64,000 nucleotides of DNA, from NCBI GenBank assembly GCA_942493145.1, contig OW818679.1, forward strand, positions 1,922,001 through 1,986,000, written 5' to 3'. The DNA comes from ENR-C20 sp942493145 (GTDB lineage: Bacteria > Bacillota > Clostridia > Acetivibrionales > DTU013). Shown in pieces: positions 17,112 to 26,229 of this stretch. The translations under genes were made by a program, and so were the position numbers. Numbering within the stretch: the stretch's first letter is position 1; each line of letters starts with the position of its first letter. The notes below the pieces were generated by a model. That model made no database searches. It was not told the DNA's origin and saw nothing but the letters and a program-made list of their open reading frames with translations.

Positions 17112-17152
17112 AATAGTAACAAGTCATGATGACGTCATGACTTGTTACTATT
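17112..17152. terminator. 41-bp near-perfect palindrome after purB
   Basis: AATAGTAACAAGTCATGA (17112-17129) is exactly complementary to 17135-17152 around a 5-base loop. It lies 81 bases past the purB stop. The hairpin is strong, but no T-tract follows on either strand, so it may instead be an operator or mRNA-stabilising stem for the gap before the GntR gene. Confidence 0.5.
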
Positions 17153-17272
17153 ATTAACACTTTTAGGAGTAAATAGCCAAGGATATACCGGAATAGAGTT
17201 ACAAAGCGCATTTAATGTCGAAAAATGTAATATTATTATATGAGAAAAAGCACAGAAATATGTTGAAATCTA

Positions 17273-17301
17273 TCGGATGTTAATATAGAATTAGTAAGGA
17301 T
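17273..17301 (+). promoter_or_regulatory. Promoter of the GntR-family gene
   Basis: TTGAAA (17273-17278) and TAGAAT (17296-17301) are 17 bases apart and 48 bases before the TTG start. The rest of the 318-base gap 17031-17348 holds the palindrome and otherwise nothing I can name. Confidence 0.5.
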
Positions 17302-17348
17302 GTAATAATGTTCTGCTATGCTTACTTTTCATAAAGGGAGAGATTATC

Positions 17349-18092
17349 TTGATAAACAAATACAGCAACGTTCCTTTATATTCTCAATTAAAAAACCTTA
17401 TCCTTAACAGAATTGAAAATGGTGAATTCAAGGAAGAAACACAGATTCCATCGGAACAGGAGTTGTGTGAAAAGTATGATATCAGCAGACCGACAGTTCG
17501 ACAGGCAATCAGTGAACTGACAAACAATGGATATTTGTACAAGGAAAAGGGCAAGGGGACATTTGTAGCAAAATCAAAAACAAAGGTCGACATTAAGAAT
17601 TATAGTGGCTTCACAGCATCCATATTGGACAGTGAAGATCCAGGTCAATACAAAATAGTTTCGATGAAGAAAATTCAGGATTCCAGTTCCCAGATTCTTG
17701 ATGAGGTTTTCGGCTCTCTGGGAAACAATGTAAAGAATGAAGGTTTCGCAGAAATAAAATATGTAGTAAATCAGAAAAATGATGTTTTGTCATTAAATAC
17801 ATCATATATTCCTTTAGGACTTTTTCCGGATATCATAGAAGATATGACCGCTAAAAAACCTTCATACGATATATTGCGAGGGAAATACCCGCTGCTTCCG
17901 GTTAAAACAAAGAGCACCATAGAAATAATTTATACAAGCCAGGAAGAAGCACAGCATTTACATATCCAGACCGGTTGCCCACTGATGAAAATCGATAACG
18001 TACTGTTTTCCAAAAGCGGACAAGCCGTCGAACTCATAGTGGCGAAATACCGTGCAGACAAATGCAAGATACTTTTTGAAAACAACAAGTAA
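17349..18092 (+). CDS. GntR-family (HutC-type) transcriptional regulator
   Basis: 247 residues. The N-terminal winged helix (about 1-75) has 'VPLYSQLKNLILNRIENGEF', 'IPSEQELCEKYDISRPTVRQ' and 'GYLYKEKGKGTFVA'. The C-terminal UTRA domain (about 90-245) would bind a small effector. The start is TTG with GGGAG 7 bases upstream. It is monocistronic, so its targets are probably elsewhere or itself. The effector is unknown. Confidence 0.9.
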   Translation: MINKYSNVPLYSQLKNLILNRIENGEFKEETQIPSEQELCEKYDISRPTVRQAISELTNNGYLYKEKGKGTFVAKSKTKVDIKNYSGFTASILDSEDPGQYKIVSMKKIQDSSSQILDEVFGSLGNNVKNEGFAEIKYVVNQKNDVLSLNTSYIPLGLFPDIIEDMTAKKPSYDILRGKYPLLPVKTKSTIEIIYTSQEEAQHLHIQTGCPLMKIDNVLFSKSGQAVELIVAKYRADKCKILFENNK

Positions 18093-18127
18093 TATTTGAT
18101 GATAATTATTTGATTATTGAATGCTAA

Positions 18128-19924
18128 TTATTTGATTTTTATACCCCAGATTTTGCTGCCTCTCGTGCCAATTACGATCATGTTGTCGTAAACGGCAGGG
18201 GAGGCTTCTATATTTGCACCGAGAGAAATACTGTCAAGAACTTTGCCTGTCGTTCCCTCCAATAGGTTGACCCTTCCGCCTGAATCACACACTATCAGGC
18301 ATGATTTTCCGTTTTTGTCATATACAGCAACAGGTGAACTCCAGCAATAGTAATCCAAAGTTTGTGTCCATACCTCTTTGCCGGTTTTCTTGTCGATAGC
18401 CAGCAATTTGCCACCATATATCTTTGAATTGCCGGAACTATTTTCTTTTGGTGTCTTTGCAATGTTGAATATCACCAGCCCAGAAATATCATTTTTCCCG
18501 ACAACAGGGGTCGCGAGGGCTCCACCGTTTGTTTTCTCATCATAAACGCATGGAACTTTCAGTTCCCATATCAATTCGCCGTTTGCTGCATCCAGCTTCC
18601 TTATGTAGGATGCTCCTTCAGTTGTATGATGATCCATTTCGCAGGCAGTATATATAAACACACCGTCCGTTTCTTCTTCAAGGACAGGCGTACTGTCGGT
18701 GTCATCGGTAACGTCCCTTGTCCAAACAGTCTTAAGTGTATTTAAGTTTACACACTGGAACAGACCATTATTATCAGCGAAGTATATAAAGTCCTTATAA
18801 ATTACTGGAGAGTTCTCGATCCCGATTTTTGAGCTGATAGGGGAGGTATACCTGTATTTTACCAGCTCGGGGTTTATAGAAATGGTCTTTTTTGCCGGAT
18901 TGAATACAGTATTTAATTTTCCTGAATATAAAATGCCGTTTTCACCACATTCTATAAATGTGTCAGAGGATGCATCAACCAAGGCACCAGAATCGAATGC
19001 ACCCCAATATCGTTTGGCATCCTTGTCCATTCCATTTATAAAATAAAGCTTCTGTTGATTAATCAGGCTATAAATCCTATAGCCAATCGGAACTTTCTTA
19101 CCTGCAACTTCGGGAATACCCTGGCCTGCGTAAAGTAGGGGATAGCCTCTTGGATCTATCATAACACTACCTTTATGTGGAACTCCGGTTTTTATGGGAG
19201 AACGTGTATTGGAACCGTCGTCCAGGTCAAGAAAGTAGATATTGCCGTCCAGTGTTGCGTATATAACCTCTTTAAGATCAGCTTTTTTCTTTTTGGCAGA
19301 CGAAATGTTCGAAATATTCTTAACTTCATCAGACCATTTAACAATTGCTGGCTGGCCTGTCCAGCCAACACCTGTCCATATGTCGATATAACCGATTTTT
19401 TTACTCCAAACGGTCTCAAGCTTGTACTCCTTCATATCAACATATCCATAGCTGGCACTATCCCTGTAATTGTTGCCCCTGAAACATGTGACACCTTCGA
19501 TTTGGGAATAACTGTATGCCGTAGGGAAGGAGAGGTCGTAATCTCTTTTAAAATCAACAATCGGTTTGCTGTCTACAAGCACTTCAGATGAAAAACCACT
19601 TAATGATGACATGGAACTTATATCTGATCTGTCCACACCGGAATTAATTGAACTGGCGGTTTTGGGTAAACCGATATATGCAGAATAAGTATCAGCAGTA
19701 CTGGAGTTATCAGATATGATGTTTGAAGAAATGGTGTCAGATGAATCTTCATTGGAAGAATTCTTGTTGTTTTGAGATACAATATTGCTGAAATGATTTC
19801 CACCCAAAATTCCGATGGATGCGCCGATAGTAACGCAGATAAGGATTAAGAGCATATATAATCCAATAATGAGCGCTTTGTGCATTTTTCTTTTTACTTT
19901 ATTGTTCATAGTATCATTTTGCAT
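18128..19924 (-). CDS. Membrane-anchored PQQ-like beta-propeller protein
   Basis: 598 residues. A basic N-terminus and one transmembrane helix (about 15-37) lead to a Ser/Asn/Asp-rich linker, then an extracytoplasmic propeller. Repeated blades read like 'GNIYFLDLDDGSNTRSPIK', 'GLFQCVNLNTLKTVWTRDV', 'LDAANGELIWELKV' and 'LLAIDKKTGKEVWTQTLDY'. BamB-like propellers scaffold protein contacts; no outer membrane is expected here, so the role is unknown. GAGGT lies 9 bases before ATG 19924. It converges with the GntR gene. Confidence 0.8.
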   Translation of the reverse strand: MQNDTMNNKVKRKMHKALIIGLYMLLILICVTIGASIGILGGNHFSNIVSQNNKNSSNEDSSDTISSNIISDNSSTADTYSAYIGLPKTASSINSGVDRSDISSMSSLSGFSSEVLVDSKPIVDFKRDYDLSFPTAYSYSQIEGVTCFRGNNYRDSASYGYVDMKEYKLETVWSKKIGYIDIWTGVGWTGQPAIVKWSDEVKNISNISSAKKKKADLKEVIYATLDGNIYFLDLDDGSNTRSPIKTGVPHKGSVMIDPRGYPLLYAGQGIPEVAGKKVPIGYRIYSLINQQKLYFINGMDKDAKRYWGAFDSGALVDASSDTFIECGENGILYSGKLNTVFNPAKKTISINPELVKYRYTSPISSKIGIENSPVIYKDFIYFADNNGLFQCVNLNTLKTVWTRDVTDDTDSTPVLEEETDGVFIYTACEMDHHTTEGASYIRKLDAANGELIWELKVPCVYDEKTNGGALATPVVGKNDISGLVIFNIAKTPKENSSGNSKIYGGKLLAIDKKTGKEVWTQTLDYYCWSSPVAVYDKNGKSCLIVCDSGGRVNLLEGTTGKVLDSISLGANIEASPAVYDNMIVIGTRGSKIWGIKIK

Positions 19925-20004
19925 TTTTCTGTGACCTCACAAATGATATTATATCATTATCTAAAGAAATGTATATTTGCATAGGGAATAATATCTTTTA
20001 AAAA

Positions 20005-20044
20005 CCCCCGATTAAACAAAATAATAATTTTGTTTAATCGGGGG
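20005..20044. terminator. 18-bp perfect inverted repeat with A/T flanks
   Basis: CCCCCGATTAAACAAAAT (20005-20022) and its exact complement (20027-20044) enclose a 4-base loop. On the minus strand the stem is followed by GTTTTTAAAAG, so it would terminate leftward transcription, yet no leftward gene starts to its right before 22269. It sits between the beta-propeller gene and the recombinase. Confidence 0.55.
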
Positions 20045-20173
20045 GAGTGTTTGTATTGAAAAACCTATTTAATTAGTATATTATTATACAATAAATATGT
20101 TTTTGTTATATGTTATAGAAAGTAAATCTGTATGATAAATAATCCTGTAATAATAACTGATTGGAGTTTACTA

Positions 20174-21172
20174 ATGAGAAAAAGTATTAGCCTTTCTGAT
20201 TACGATATGCCTTTTGTTTTGCAGGATTTTTTAAGTTTTCTCCAAACTATCAAAGGAAAATCAAAAAATACTGTTAAAGAATATTACTATGATTTGAGAC
20301 TTTTCTTTCGATTTCTAAAAATCCATAAAAAACTTGTTGATAAGTACACTGATTTTGATTCTATATCTATATGTGATATTGACATGGAATTGCTAAAAAC
20401 AGTAAAACTAAGTGATTTATATGCGTTTATGTCTTATGTAAGCAATAATCGCAATAATTCTTACCATGCCCGTGCACGTAAGGTAGCAAGCATTAAATCC
20501 TTCTTTAATTATATAACAAACAAAGCCAAGCTGCTGGATTATAATCCAGCGTCTGAGCTTGAATCACCCAAAATTCTTAAAAGATTACCTAAATATCTGA
20601 ACATTGAAGAAAGCAAACAATTACTAACCAACATAAATGGGAAATATCCAGAAAGAGACTTCGCTATTATTACTTTATTTCTCAATTGCGGAATGCGGTT
20701 GTCTGAGCTTGTAGGTATAAATCTAAATAGTATCAAGGATAGCAATCTGAATGTAATCGGTAAAGGCGATAAAGAACGTAATATTCCTCTTAATGGTGCT
20801 TGCTTGGATGCAATAGAAGCATATAAGAAAGTTCGCCCTATCGAAGGAGTCAAAGATAGAAATGCCCTTTTCATTAGCGAACGGAAACAAAGGATTAGCA
20901 AGCAAATGATCCAGAATCTGGTTAAAAAGTATATCCGGGAAGCAGGCCTTGATCCGGAACGCTATTCTACTCACAAACTAAGACATACTGCAGCTACATT
21001 GATGTACAAATATGGAAATGTTGATATCAGGACTCTCCAGGAGTTGCTTGGTCATGAGAGCATCTCTACAACTGAAATCTATACACATCTTGACAGTGCT
21101 CGGGTTAAGAATGCAGTTGACAGCAATCCCCTATCTGATTTTAAGCGAAATGTTGAAAACAGTACAGAATAG
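20174..21172 (+). CDS. Tyrosine recombinase (XerC/D-like)
   Basis: 332 residues. An N-terminal SAM-like core-binding domain (about 10-125) is followed by the catalytic domain with Arg175 ('GMRLSELVG'), Lys in 'GKGDKER', His267-x-x-Arg270 ('HKLRHTAATLM'), His294 ('LGHESISTT') and the nucleophile Tyr303 ('EIYTHL'). All catalytic residues are intact. No excisionase, other mobile genes or clear attachment sites are nearby, so a Xer-like housekeeping role is as likely as an element integrase. ATG 20174 has TTGGAG 7 bases upstream; ATG 20132 is in frame but poorly supported. Confidence 0.85.
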   Translation: MRKSISLSDYDMPFVLQDFLSFLQTIKGKSKNTVKEYYYDLRLFFRFLKIHKKLVDKYTDFDSISICDIDMELLKTVKLSDLYAFMSYVSNNRNNSYHARARKVASIKSFFNYITNKAKLLDYNPASELESPKILKRLPKYLNIEESKQLLTNINGKYPERDFAIITLFLNCGMRLSELVGINLNSIKDSNLNVIGKGDKERNIPLNGACLDAIEAYKKVRPIEGVKDRNALFISERKQRISKQMIQNLVKKYIREAGLDPERYSTHKLRHTAATLMYKYGNVDIRTLQELLGHESISTTEIYTHLDSARVKNAVDSNPLSDFKRNVENSTE

Positions 21173-21267
21173 ACAACTGGAAGCTTAGTTTACTGAATGA
21201 CCGATTGTTATATATGTTGACTGAAAGCGTTCCTGTTCAATGCCTGCTTCAATGGCCGATTAATATT

Positions 21268-22269
21268 TTATATAAATAGTTTGAATAGAAGCGTTAAAAC
21301 CGCACCTAAAGCTGCTGTTATGGGTATTGTAATCACCCACGCCCATACAATTTTTCTTGCAATCGCCCACTTCACTGCTGATAATCTTTTTGAAGCCCCT
21401 ACTCCCATAATCGTTGTTGAGATTACATGAGTTGTACTAACTGGTGCACCAAGTATTGTTGCAACTTCTATTACGGCAGCTGCAGCAGTTTCGGCTGCGA
21501 ACCCTCCTATTGGCTGCAGTTTTATCATGTTTACACCCATTGTTTTGATGATCTTCCATCCACCTATTGAAGTACCCATTGCCATTGCTATAGCACAGGA
21601 GATCTTTACCCAAATAGGAATTCCGGCGTCATTGTCCAAAAGGCCGCCGCTCACAAGGGCCAGTGTTATGATACCCATCGATTTCTGTGCATCGTTGTTG
21701 CCGTGGGAGTATGCCATAAGCGCTGCGGAGAGTATCTGCAGTTTTGAGAACCATTTATTAACAATCTTAAGCGTTAAGGGCCTCAATATCTCGTACAATA
21801 GTGACATGAAAAGATATCCCATCAGAAAACCGACTACAGGTGATGTTATAAGCGGCAGGACGACTTTTTGCCAGACGCCCGACCAAATTATCTTATCTAA
21901 GCTCGAAGCATAAGCAATTGATGCTCCAAGCAGACCACCGATAAGTGCATGTGAAGAACTACTGGGAATACCTATATACCAAGTGACCAGATTCCATATG
22001 ATAGCAGCCAGCAGCGCTCCAATAATAACATATTGTTCCAATGAACCATTAACAAGACCTTTGGAAATTGTTTTGGCAACCTTTTCGCTCATCAATGCTC
22101 CCACAAAATTCAAAATGGCAGCCATTATTATAGCCTGTCTGGGAGATAGCACCCTTGTAGAAACAGAGGTTGCAATAGAATTTGCAGTATCATGAAAACC
22201 ATTTATAAAATCAAAGACCAAAGCCAATATAACTACTAAAATCAGTGTAAAAGTCAAACCTGCAATCAT
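21268..22269 (-). CDS. pit: Inorganic phosphate transporter, PiT family
   Basis: 333 residues with about ten membrane segments. The two PiT signature repeats are 'FINGFHDTANSIATSVSTR' near residue 20 and 'AYSHGNNDAQKSMGIITLAL' near 190. PiT proteins carry metal-phosphate in symport with protons or sodium. No PhoU-like DUF47 gene precedes it, unlike many PiT loci. AGGAGG lies 10 bases before the ATG. The shared upstream region with the LCP gene holds Pho-box-like repeats. Confidence 0.93.
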   Translation of the reverse strand: MIAGLTFTLILVVILALVFDFINGFHDTANSIATSVSTRVLSPRQAIIMAAILNFVGALMSEKVAKTISKGLVNGSLEQYVIIGALLAAIIWNLVTWYIGIPSSSSHALIGGLLGASIAYASSLDKIIWSGVWQKVVLPLITSPVVGFLMGYLFMSLLYEILRPLTLKIVNKWFSKLQILSAALMAYSHGNNDAQKSMGIITLALVSGGLLDNDAGIPIWVKISCAIAMAMGTSIGGWKIIKTMGVNMIKLQPIGGFAAETAAAAVIEVATILGAPVSTTHVISTTIMGVGASKRLSAVKWAIARKIVWAWVITIPITAALGAVLTLLFKLFI

Positions 22270-22391
22270 TACTGTAAAATACCTCCTACAATCTACATCA
22301 TCATATTACATCAACATAAACTTACCACTATTTTGCACAAATAATCTTTATAAAATCATTATATTAAATTTAAAGTTGCCCAACAATTGAC

Positions 22392-22439
22392 TTAACAATG
22401 AATTAACAATTGAAGTACCTATTTAACAATGAATTAACA
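22392..22439. promoter_or_regulatory. Pho-box-like direct repeats (TTAACA every 11 bases)
   Basis: TTAACA occurs at 22392, 22403, 22423 and 22434, forming two pairs each with 11-base period inside 17-bp identical copies. Bacillus PhoP binds TTAACA-like hexamers at 11-base spacing. The site lies in the 395-base divergent gap between pit and the LCP gene, reading towards the LCP gene. The repeats are seen; PhoP binding is inferred. Confidence 0.45.
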
Positions 22440-22538
22440 GTAATATTATATTTTCTTTAACCGATTTACTAAAAACATGGTGTATTATATCAGTGTGTAT
22501 TATAATGATGATTATTGTAATGTCATCAAAACTTCATT

Positions 22539-22610
22539 ATAATAAACAGGATATAATAAACAGGATATAATAAACAGGATATAATAAACACGAATATAGT
22601 AAACAGGGAT
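22539..22610. repeat. 14/15-bp tandem repeats upstream of the LCP gene
   Basis: ATAATAAACAGGAT occurs three times in perfect tandem (22539-22580), followed by two diverged 15-base copies to 22610. The array ends 54 bases before the LCP start codon, within its likely promoter or 5' untranslated region. Confidence 0.9.
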
Positions 22611-22664
22611 AACAGCAATCGTTGTTTTAAATCAACAATAATAGGTCTTTATGGAGTAATATTT

Positions 22665-23801
22665 ATGACTTTTATCAATATGAAGAAGTTCTACAAGATC
22701 ACAACCGTCGTAATATCTGTAGCGTTGTTCATTGCAGGATTGATGTTGATCATATACATGAACACCACAGCAGCAACGGCCGGTTCTGAAAATGATGGAA
22801 ACAAGATGAACGACATATTCAAGCCTTTCCTCCAAAGTAAGGAACCATTTAACATACTCGTACTCGGCGGCGACAAGGTTAATAGAAACTCGGACACTAT
22901 GATGCTGGTGAATTTTGATCCTTCCACATATAAGATAAATGTTATGTCCATACCGAGAGATACAAAAGCTTTAATAAATAAAAAATATCATAAGATAAAC
23001 TATGCCTTCCCAAATGGCGGAATCGATTTGACGGTAAAAACAGTATCAAACTTACTGGATGTCAATATTAAATATTATGTATTCGTTGATACAACGGCTT
23101 TCCGCAATATAATCGACATACTCGGAGGCGTAACTCTATATATACCGCCAGGAATGGATTATGACGATCCTACACAGGATCTCCATATTCATCTCAAGGA
23201 AGGAATGCAGACACTTAACGGAGAAGAATCCGAGCAGTTTGTAAGATTCAGGCACCCTAACTATTGGGCTAAGGCAACAAAAAAGGAATTGATGAAATAT
23301 TATGACGGAAGTGACCTCAAGCGGGTTGAGGCCCAGCAGCGGTTCATCACGTCATTGATTGACCAGAAACTTAATATTCAATACCTCTCGAGACTCAACT
23401 CAATTGTAAATGTTGTGTTCGAAAATATTGAGACTAACTTTACTCTGAATGAGTTGCTCAAGCTATCAAGCAGTTTTGGAAAGCTGAGCACTGAAAATGT
23501 AACGTTTCTGTCGCTTCCGGGTGAACCACTCGATCAGACACCATGGTATTATATTTGTGATATTGAAAAAGCTCGTGAACTGACAGCTGCAAATTTCGTA
23601 TGCAAAGATAGTTTTGTTGCTATTGAAGATAATACGGATGATGCCTATGGCAGTGGTTATAAGAAGGTAACCTCAACTAAAAGCAGTACTTCAACTGAGA
23701 CAAAAAAAGATACTGCATCGGCTTCAAAAACCGACACTACACAGAACAATCCTTCCAATGCAGATTCCTCATTGACGGGTAGTCAGAGCCCTGCACCATG
23801 A
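22665..23801 (+). CDS. LytR-CpsA-Psr (LCP) family cell-wall glycopolymer ligase
   Basis: 378 residues. One N-terminal membrane segment (about 12-31) precedes an LCP domain (about 62-250) with 'FNILVLGGDKVNRNSDTMM', 'VMSIPRDTKALI', 'KINYAFPNGG' and the Arg-rich 'GEESEQFVRFRH' and 'LKRVEAQQRF'. The C-terminus is a Ser/Thr/Lys-rich tail. LCP enzymes move glycopolymers such as teichoic acids from lipid carriers to peptidoglycan. GGAG lies 8 bases upstream of ATG 22665. Confidence 0.9.
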   Translation: MTFINMKKFYKITTVVISVALFIAGLMLIIYMNTTAATAGSENDGNKMNDIFKPFLQSKEPFNILVLGGDKVNRNSDTMMLVNFDPSTYKINVMSIPRDTKALINKKYHKINYAFPNGGIDLTVKTVSNLLDVNIKYYVFVDTTAFRNIIDILGGVTLYIPPGMDYDDPTQDLHIHLKEGMQTLNGEESEQFVRFRHPNYWAKATKKELMKYYDGSDLKRVEAQQRFITSLIDQKLNIQYLSRLNSIVNVVFENIETNFTLNELLKLSSSFGKLSTENVTFLSLPGEPLDQTPWYYICDIEKARELTAANFVCKDSFVAIEDNTDDAYGSGYKKVTSTKSSTSTETKKDTASASKTDTTQNNPSNADSSLTGSQSPAP

Positions 23802-23905
23802 TATGGAAGGAATAGTTTTAAGCTAAATTCAATAATCTTGTTATATATTTGTCTTATACTGGCAGTAAAATTATAGATGTCAGTAAATAAATAAAGGAGC
23901 AAATG

Positions 23906-24544
23906 ATGTACGAATTTATTGAAAGTATATTTTTCACAATCAAAGAAATTGTGAGTTCAATGGGATATTTAGGCATCGGTGGTGCTATGTTACTTGAGAG
24001 CATGTGTCTGCCGATTCCCAGCGAATTGATCTTACCACTGGCTGGATTTATGGTGGCTGATGGCAATATCAACCTCATTATGGCGAATGTTGCTGTTGCC
24101 GTAGGCAGCATGATCGGATCCGTAATAGCCTATGTCGTAGGATATTACGGTGGCCGGCCTTTCGTACAGAAATACGGCAAATACTTCTTTATTTCGGAAG
24201 AACACTTTGAAAAAGCTGATCATACTTTTAACAAATATGGTTCTGCAGCGGTATTTTTCGGTCGACTCCTCCCTGTTGTCAGGACTTTTATTTCACTGCC
24301 GGCCGGTATCGCAAGGATGAATTTTAAAAAATTCTTTGTTTTTTCACTTATAGGAATGATCCCGTGGAATTTTATACTTATTTTTCTTGGATACAAGCTT
24401 GGTCAACAGTATGAAGTAATTGTCAGACCGATATTTAAAAAGTTCGAATATGTAGTAATAGCTGCTATTCTTCTCGTTGTTGCATATTTCATAGTAAAAG
24501 CTCTGATTAAGTATATAAAAAAGAAAAAAGACCAGGTATGTTAG
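23906..24544 (+). CDS. DedA-family membrane protein
   Basis: 212 residues with several membrane segments. Conserved features are 'LLESMCLPIPSELILPLAGF', 'GSVIAYVVGYYGG', 'FNKYGSAAVFFGRLLPVVRT' with its 'FxGRxxPxxR' motif, and 'GMIPWNFILIFLGYKLG'. DedA proteins include undecaprenyl-phosphate flippases and affect membrane potential and envelope integrity. AAGGAG fits ATG 23906 better than ATG 23903. Confidence 0.9.
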   Translation: MYEFIESIFFTIKEIVSSMGYLGIGGAMLLESMCLPIPSELILPLAGFMVADGNINLIMANVAVAVGSMIGSVIAYVVGYYGGRPFVQKYGKYFFISEEHFEKADHTFNKYGSAAVFFGRLLPVVRTFISLPAGIARMNFKKFFVFSLIGMIPWNFILIFLGYKLGQQYEVIVRPIFKKFEYVVIAAILLVVAYFIVKALIKYIKKKKDQVC

Positions 24545-24584
24545 AAAATCCGGAAAATTAAACAATAAAATGAGCATATAGTCA

Positions 24585-24617
24585 AAAAGAGCCCATCAAT
24601 ACAGATGCGGCTCTTTT
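24585..24617. terminator. Terminator after dedA, possibly bidirectional
   Basis: AAAAGAGCC (24585-24593) pairs with GGCTCTTTT (24609-24617). A tracts on the left and T residues on the right allow function for dedA and, more weakly, for the convergent aminopeptidase gene. Confidence 0.75.
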
Positions 24618-24634
24618 AGTTGCTTTGATAAATT

Positions 24635-24680
24635 ACTCAGTTGTCGTTAGTTTACTCAGTTGTTGTTAATGCTCAGTTGT
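24635..24680. repeat. Imperfect direct repeats over the aminopeptidase stop codon
   Basis: The core CTCAGTTGT appears at 24636, 24655 and 24672, with spacings of 19 and 17 bases and similar flanks. The last copy covers the stop codon of the leftward gene. Confidence 0.75.
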
Positions 24681-26136
24681 TGAAAAACACCATATATGCC
24701 TTATACATCATGTAAACGTCTATTTTGCTGGATATCTCAAAAGGAGAATGCATTGAGAGCAACGGAACTCCGCAGTCTATAACGTTCATTCCCAGGTTTG
24801 CGATGTATTTCGCTATGGTACCTCCCCCACCCTGGTCCACTTTACCCAGTTCACCTGTTTGCCAGATTATATCATTATCATTGAAAAGCTTTCTGATCTC
24901 ACCTACAAATTCAGCACTTGCATCGCTGGAATCATACTTGCCCCTTGATCCCGTATATTTCTGCAGTATCACGCCTTTGCCCATATAAGTAGCATTTTTC
25001 TTGTCCATTACTCCATCATAATTAGGATCGCTGCCCGCATTGACATCGGCGGAAAGCATCCTGGAGTTCCTGATGCAGCTTCTGACTTTAGCCTCATTAT
25101 ATTTCCCGGGATCTGCAGCATACAGCAGATCGCCAATGAACGATTCAAGAAGGTTTGATTCTGCACCGGTATTGCCTGCACTACCTATCTCTTCTTTGTC
25201 AGTGAGGACCATTACGGAAGTCTTTTTAGGAGTTCCTATTGAAAGAATAGCCTTCAGCGCGGGATATGCACATACCCTGTCATCCTGCCCATAAGCACCT
25301 ATAAGGCTGCGGTCGAGGCCGACATCCTTTGCCTTGTATGTCGGTACTATTTCAAGCTCGGCAGATTGGAAATCCTCTTCAACGATGCCATATTTGGCAT
25401 TGAGCAGGTTAAGGATATTCAGCTTGACCTTTTCCTTGACCTTTTCATCCTTATAAGGGATTGTGCCCAGAAGAACGTTCAAGCCTTCTCCGGTAACTGC
25501 CTCGCTCATTTTTTTCTGCATTTGATCCTGTGCCAAATGCGGGAGAAGATCTGTAATAGTGAACACAGGATCTGATTCATCCTCACCGATGACTATGTTG
25601 ATTATATCACCGTTACCTTTGACAACTATACCATGGAGGGCCAAAGGGATGGCAAGCCACTGGTATTTCTTAATTCCGCCATAGTAATGTGTTTTAAGAA
25701 GTACCATATCGGTATCTTCATACACGGGATTCTGTTTGAGATCAAGTCGTGGTGAATCTATATGGGCGCCAATGATATTCATGCCAGTTTCCATTGCTGT
25801 TTCGCCAACAAGGGCCATCACAAATGCCTTTTTGTGTACATTCCTGTATACTTTCATTCCGGGAGTGAGCTTTATGCCATCGCTTATTGCTTTATCCAAA
25901 GAAATATAGCCATTAGCAGTAGCAAGCTTTTCCGACTCAGTGGTGAATTCACGTTCAGTTTTGCCTGTATCTATGAATTTTTTATACTCTTCACAAAAAC
26001 CAAATGCCGTTTTTATATCTTCATCAGAAGCTTTTTCCCAAATGTTCTTTGCTTTATAAAAAAGCTTTTCCTGGAGTTTTTGACCTTCGGTTTTGGTTTC
26101 TTCCGACTTGGTTTCTTCAATTTTGGCGTCTTCCAT
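24673..26136 (-). CDS. M18 family aminopeptidase
   Basis: 487 residues. Zinc-site motifs are 'IGAHIDSPRLDL', 'AYGQDDRVCAYPAL', 'LTDKEEIGSAGNTG' and the C-terminal 'SMHSPFEISSK'. The N-terminus is a Glu/Lys/Thr-rich tail (first 20 residues) before the catalytic domain. M18 enzymes remove N-terminal residues, often acidic or hydrophobic, from peptides in the cytoplasm. AGGAGG lies 10 bases before the ATG. It diverges from the PHP-domain gene across a 93-base gap. Confidence 0.92.
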   Translation of the reverse strand: MEDAKIEETKSEETKTEGQKLQEKLFYKAKNIWEKASDEDIKTAFGFCEEYKKFIDTGKTEREFTTESEKLATANGYISLDKAISDGIKLTPGMKVYRNVHKKAFVMALVGETAMETGMNIIGAHIDSPRLDLKQNPVYEDTDMVLLKTHYYGGIKKYQWLAIPLALHGIVVKGNGDIINIVIGEDESDPVFTITDLLPHLAQDQMQKKMSEAVTGEGLNVLLGTIPYKDEKVKEKVKLNILNLLNAKYGIVEEDFQSAELEIVPTYKAKDVGLDRSLIGAYGQDDRVCAYPALKAILSIGTPKKTSVMVLTDKEEIGSAGNTGAESNLLESFIGDLLYAADPGKYNEAKVRSCIRNSRMLSADVNAGSDPNYDGVMDKKNATYMGKGVILQKYTGSRGKYDSSDASAEFVGEIRKLFNDNDIIWQTGELGKVDQGGGGTIAKYIANLGMNVIDCGVPLLSMHSPFEISSKIDVYMMYKAYMVFFNN

Positions 26137-26229
26137 TTGAACTTCCTCCTGAAAATTTTACTAATTTCTTTTAATATTATATACTTAAAAAGTGATTAAT
26201 ACTATATCTCAAAGAGAAGGGATTTTTTT

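Noticed and set aside
20174..21172. A prophage or integrative element next to the recombinase
   Set aside because: Neighbours on both sides are ordinary chromosomal genes and no phage or conjugation genes are seen.
22539..22610. Possible CRISPR-like array
   Set aside because: Units of 14-15 bases are contiguous, with no spacers. The same applies to the arrays at 28131 and 30019.
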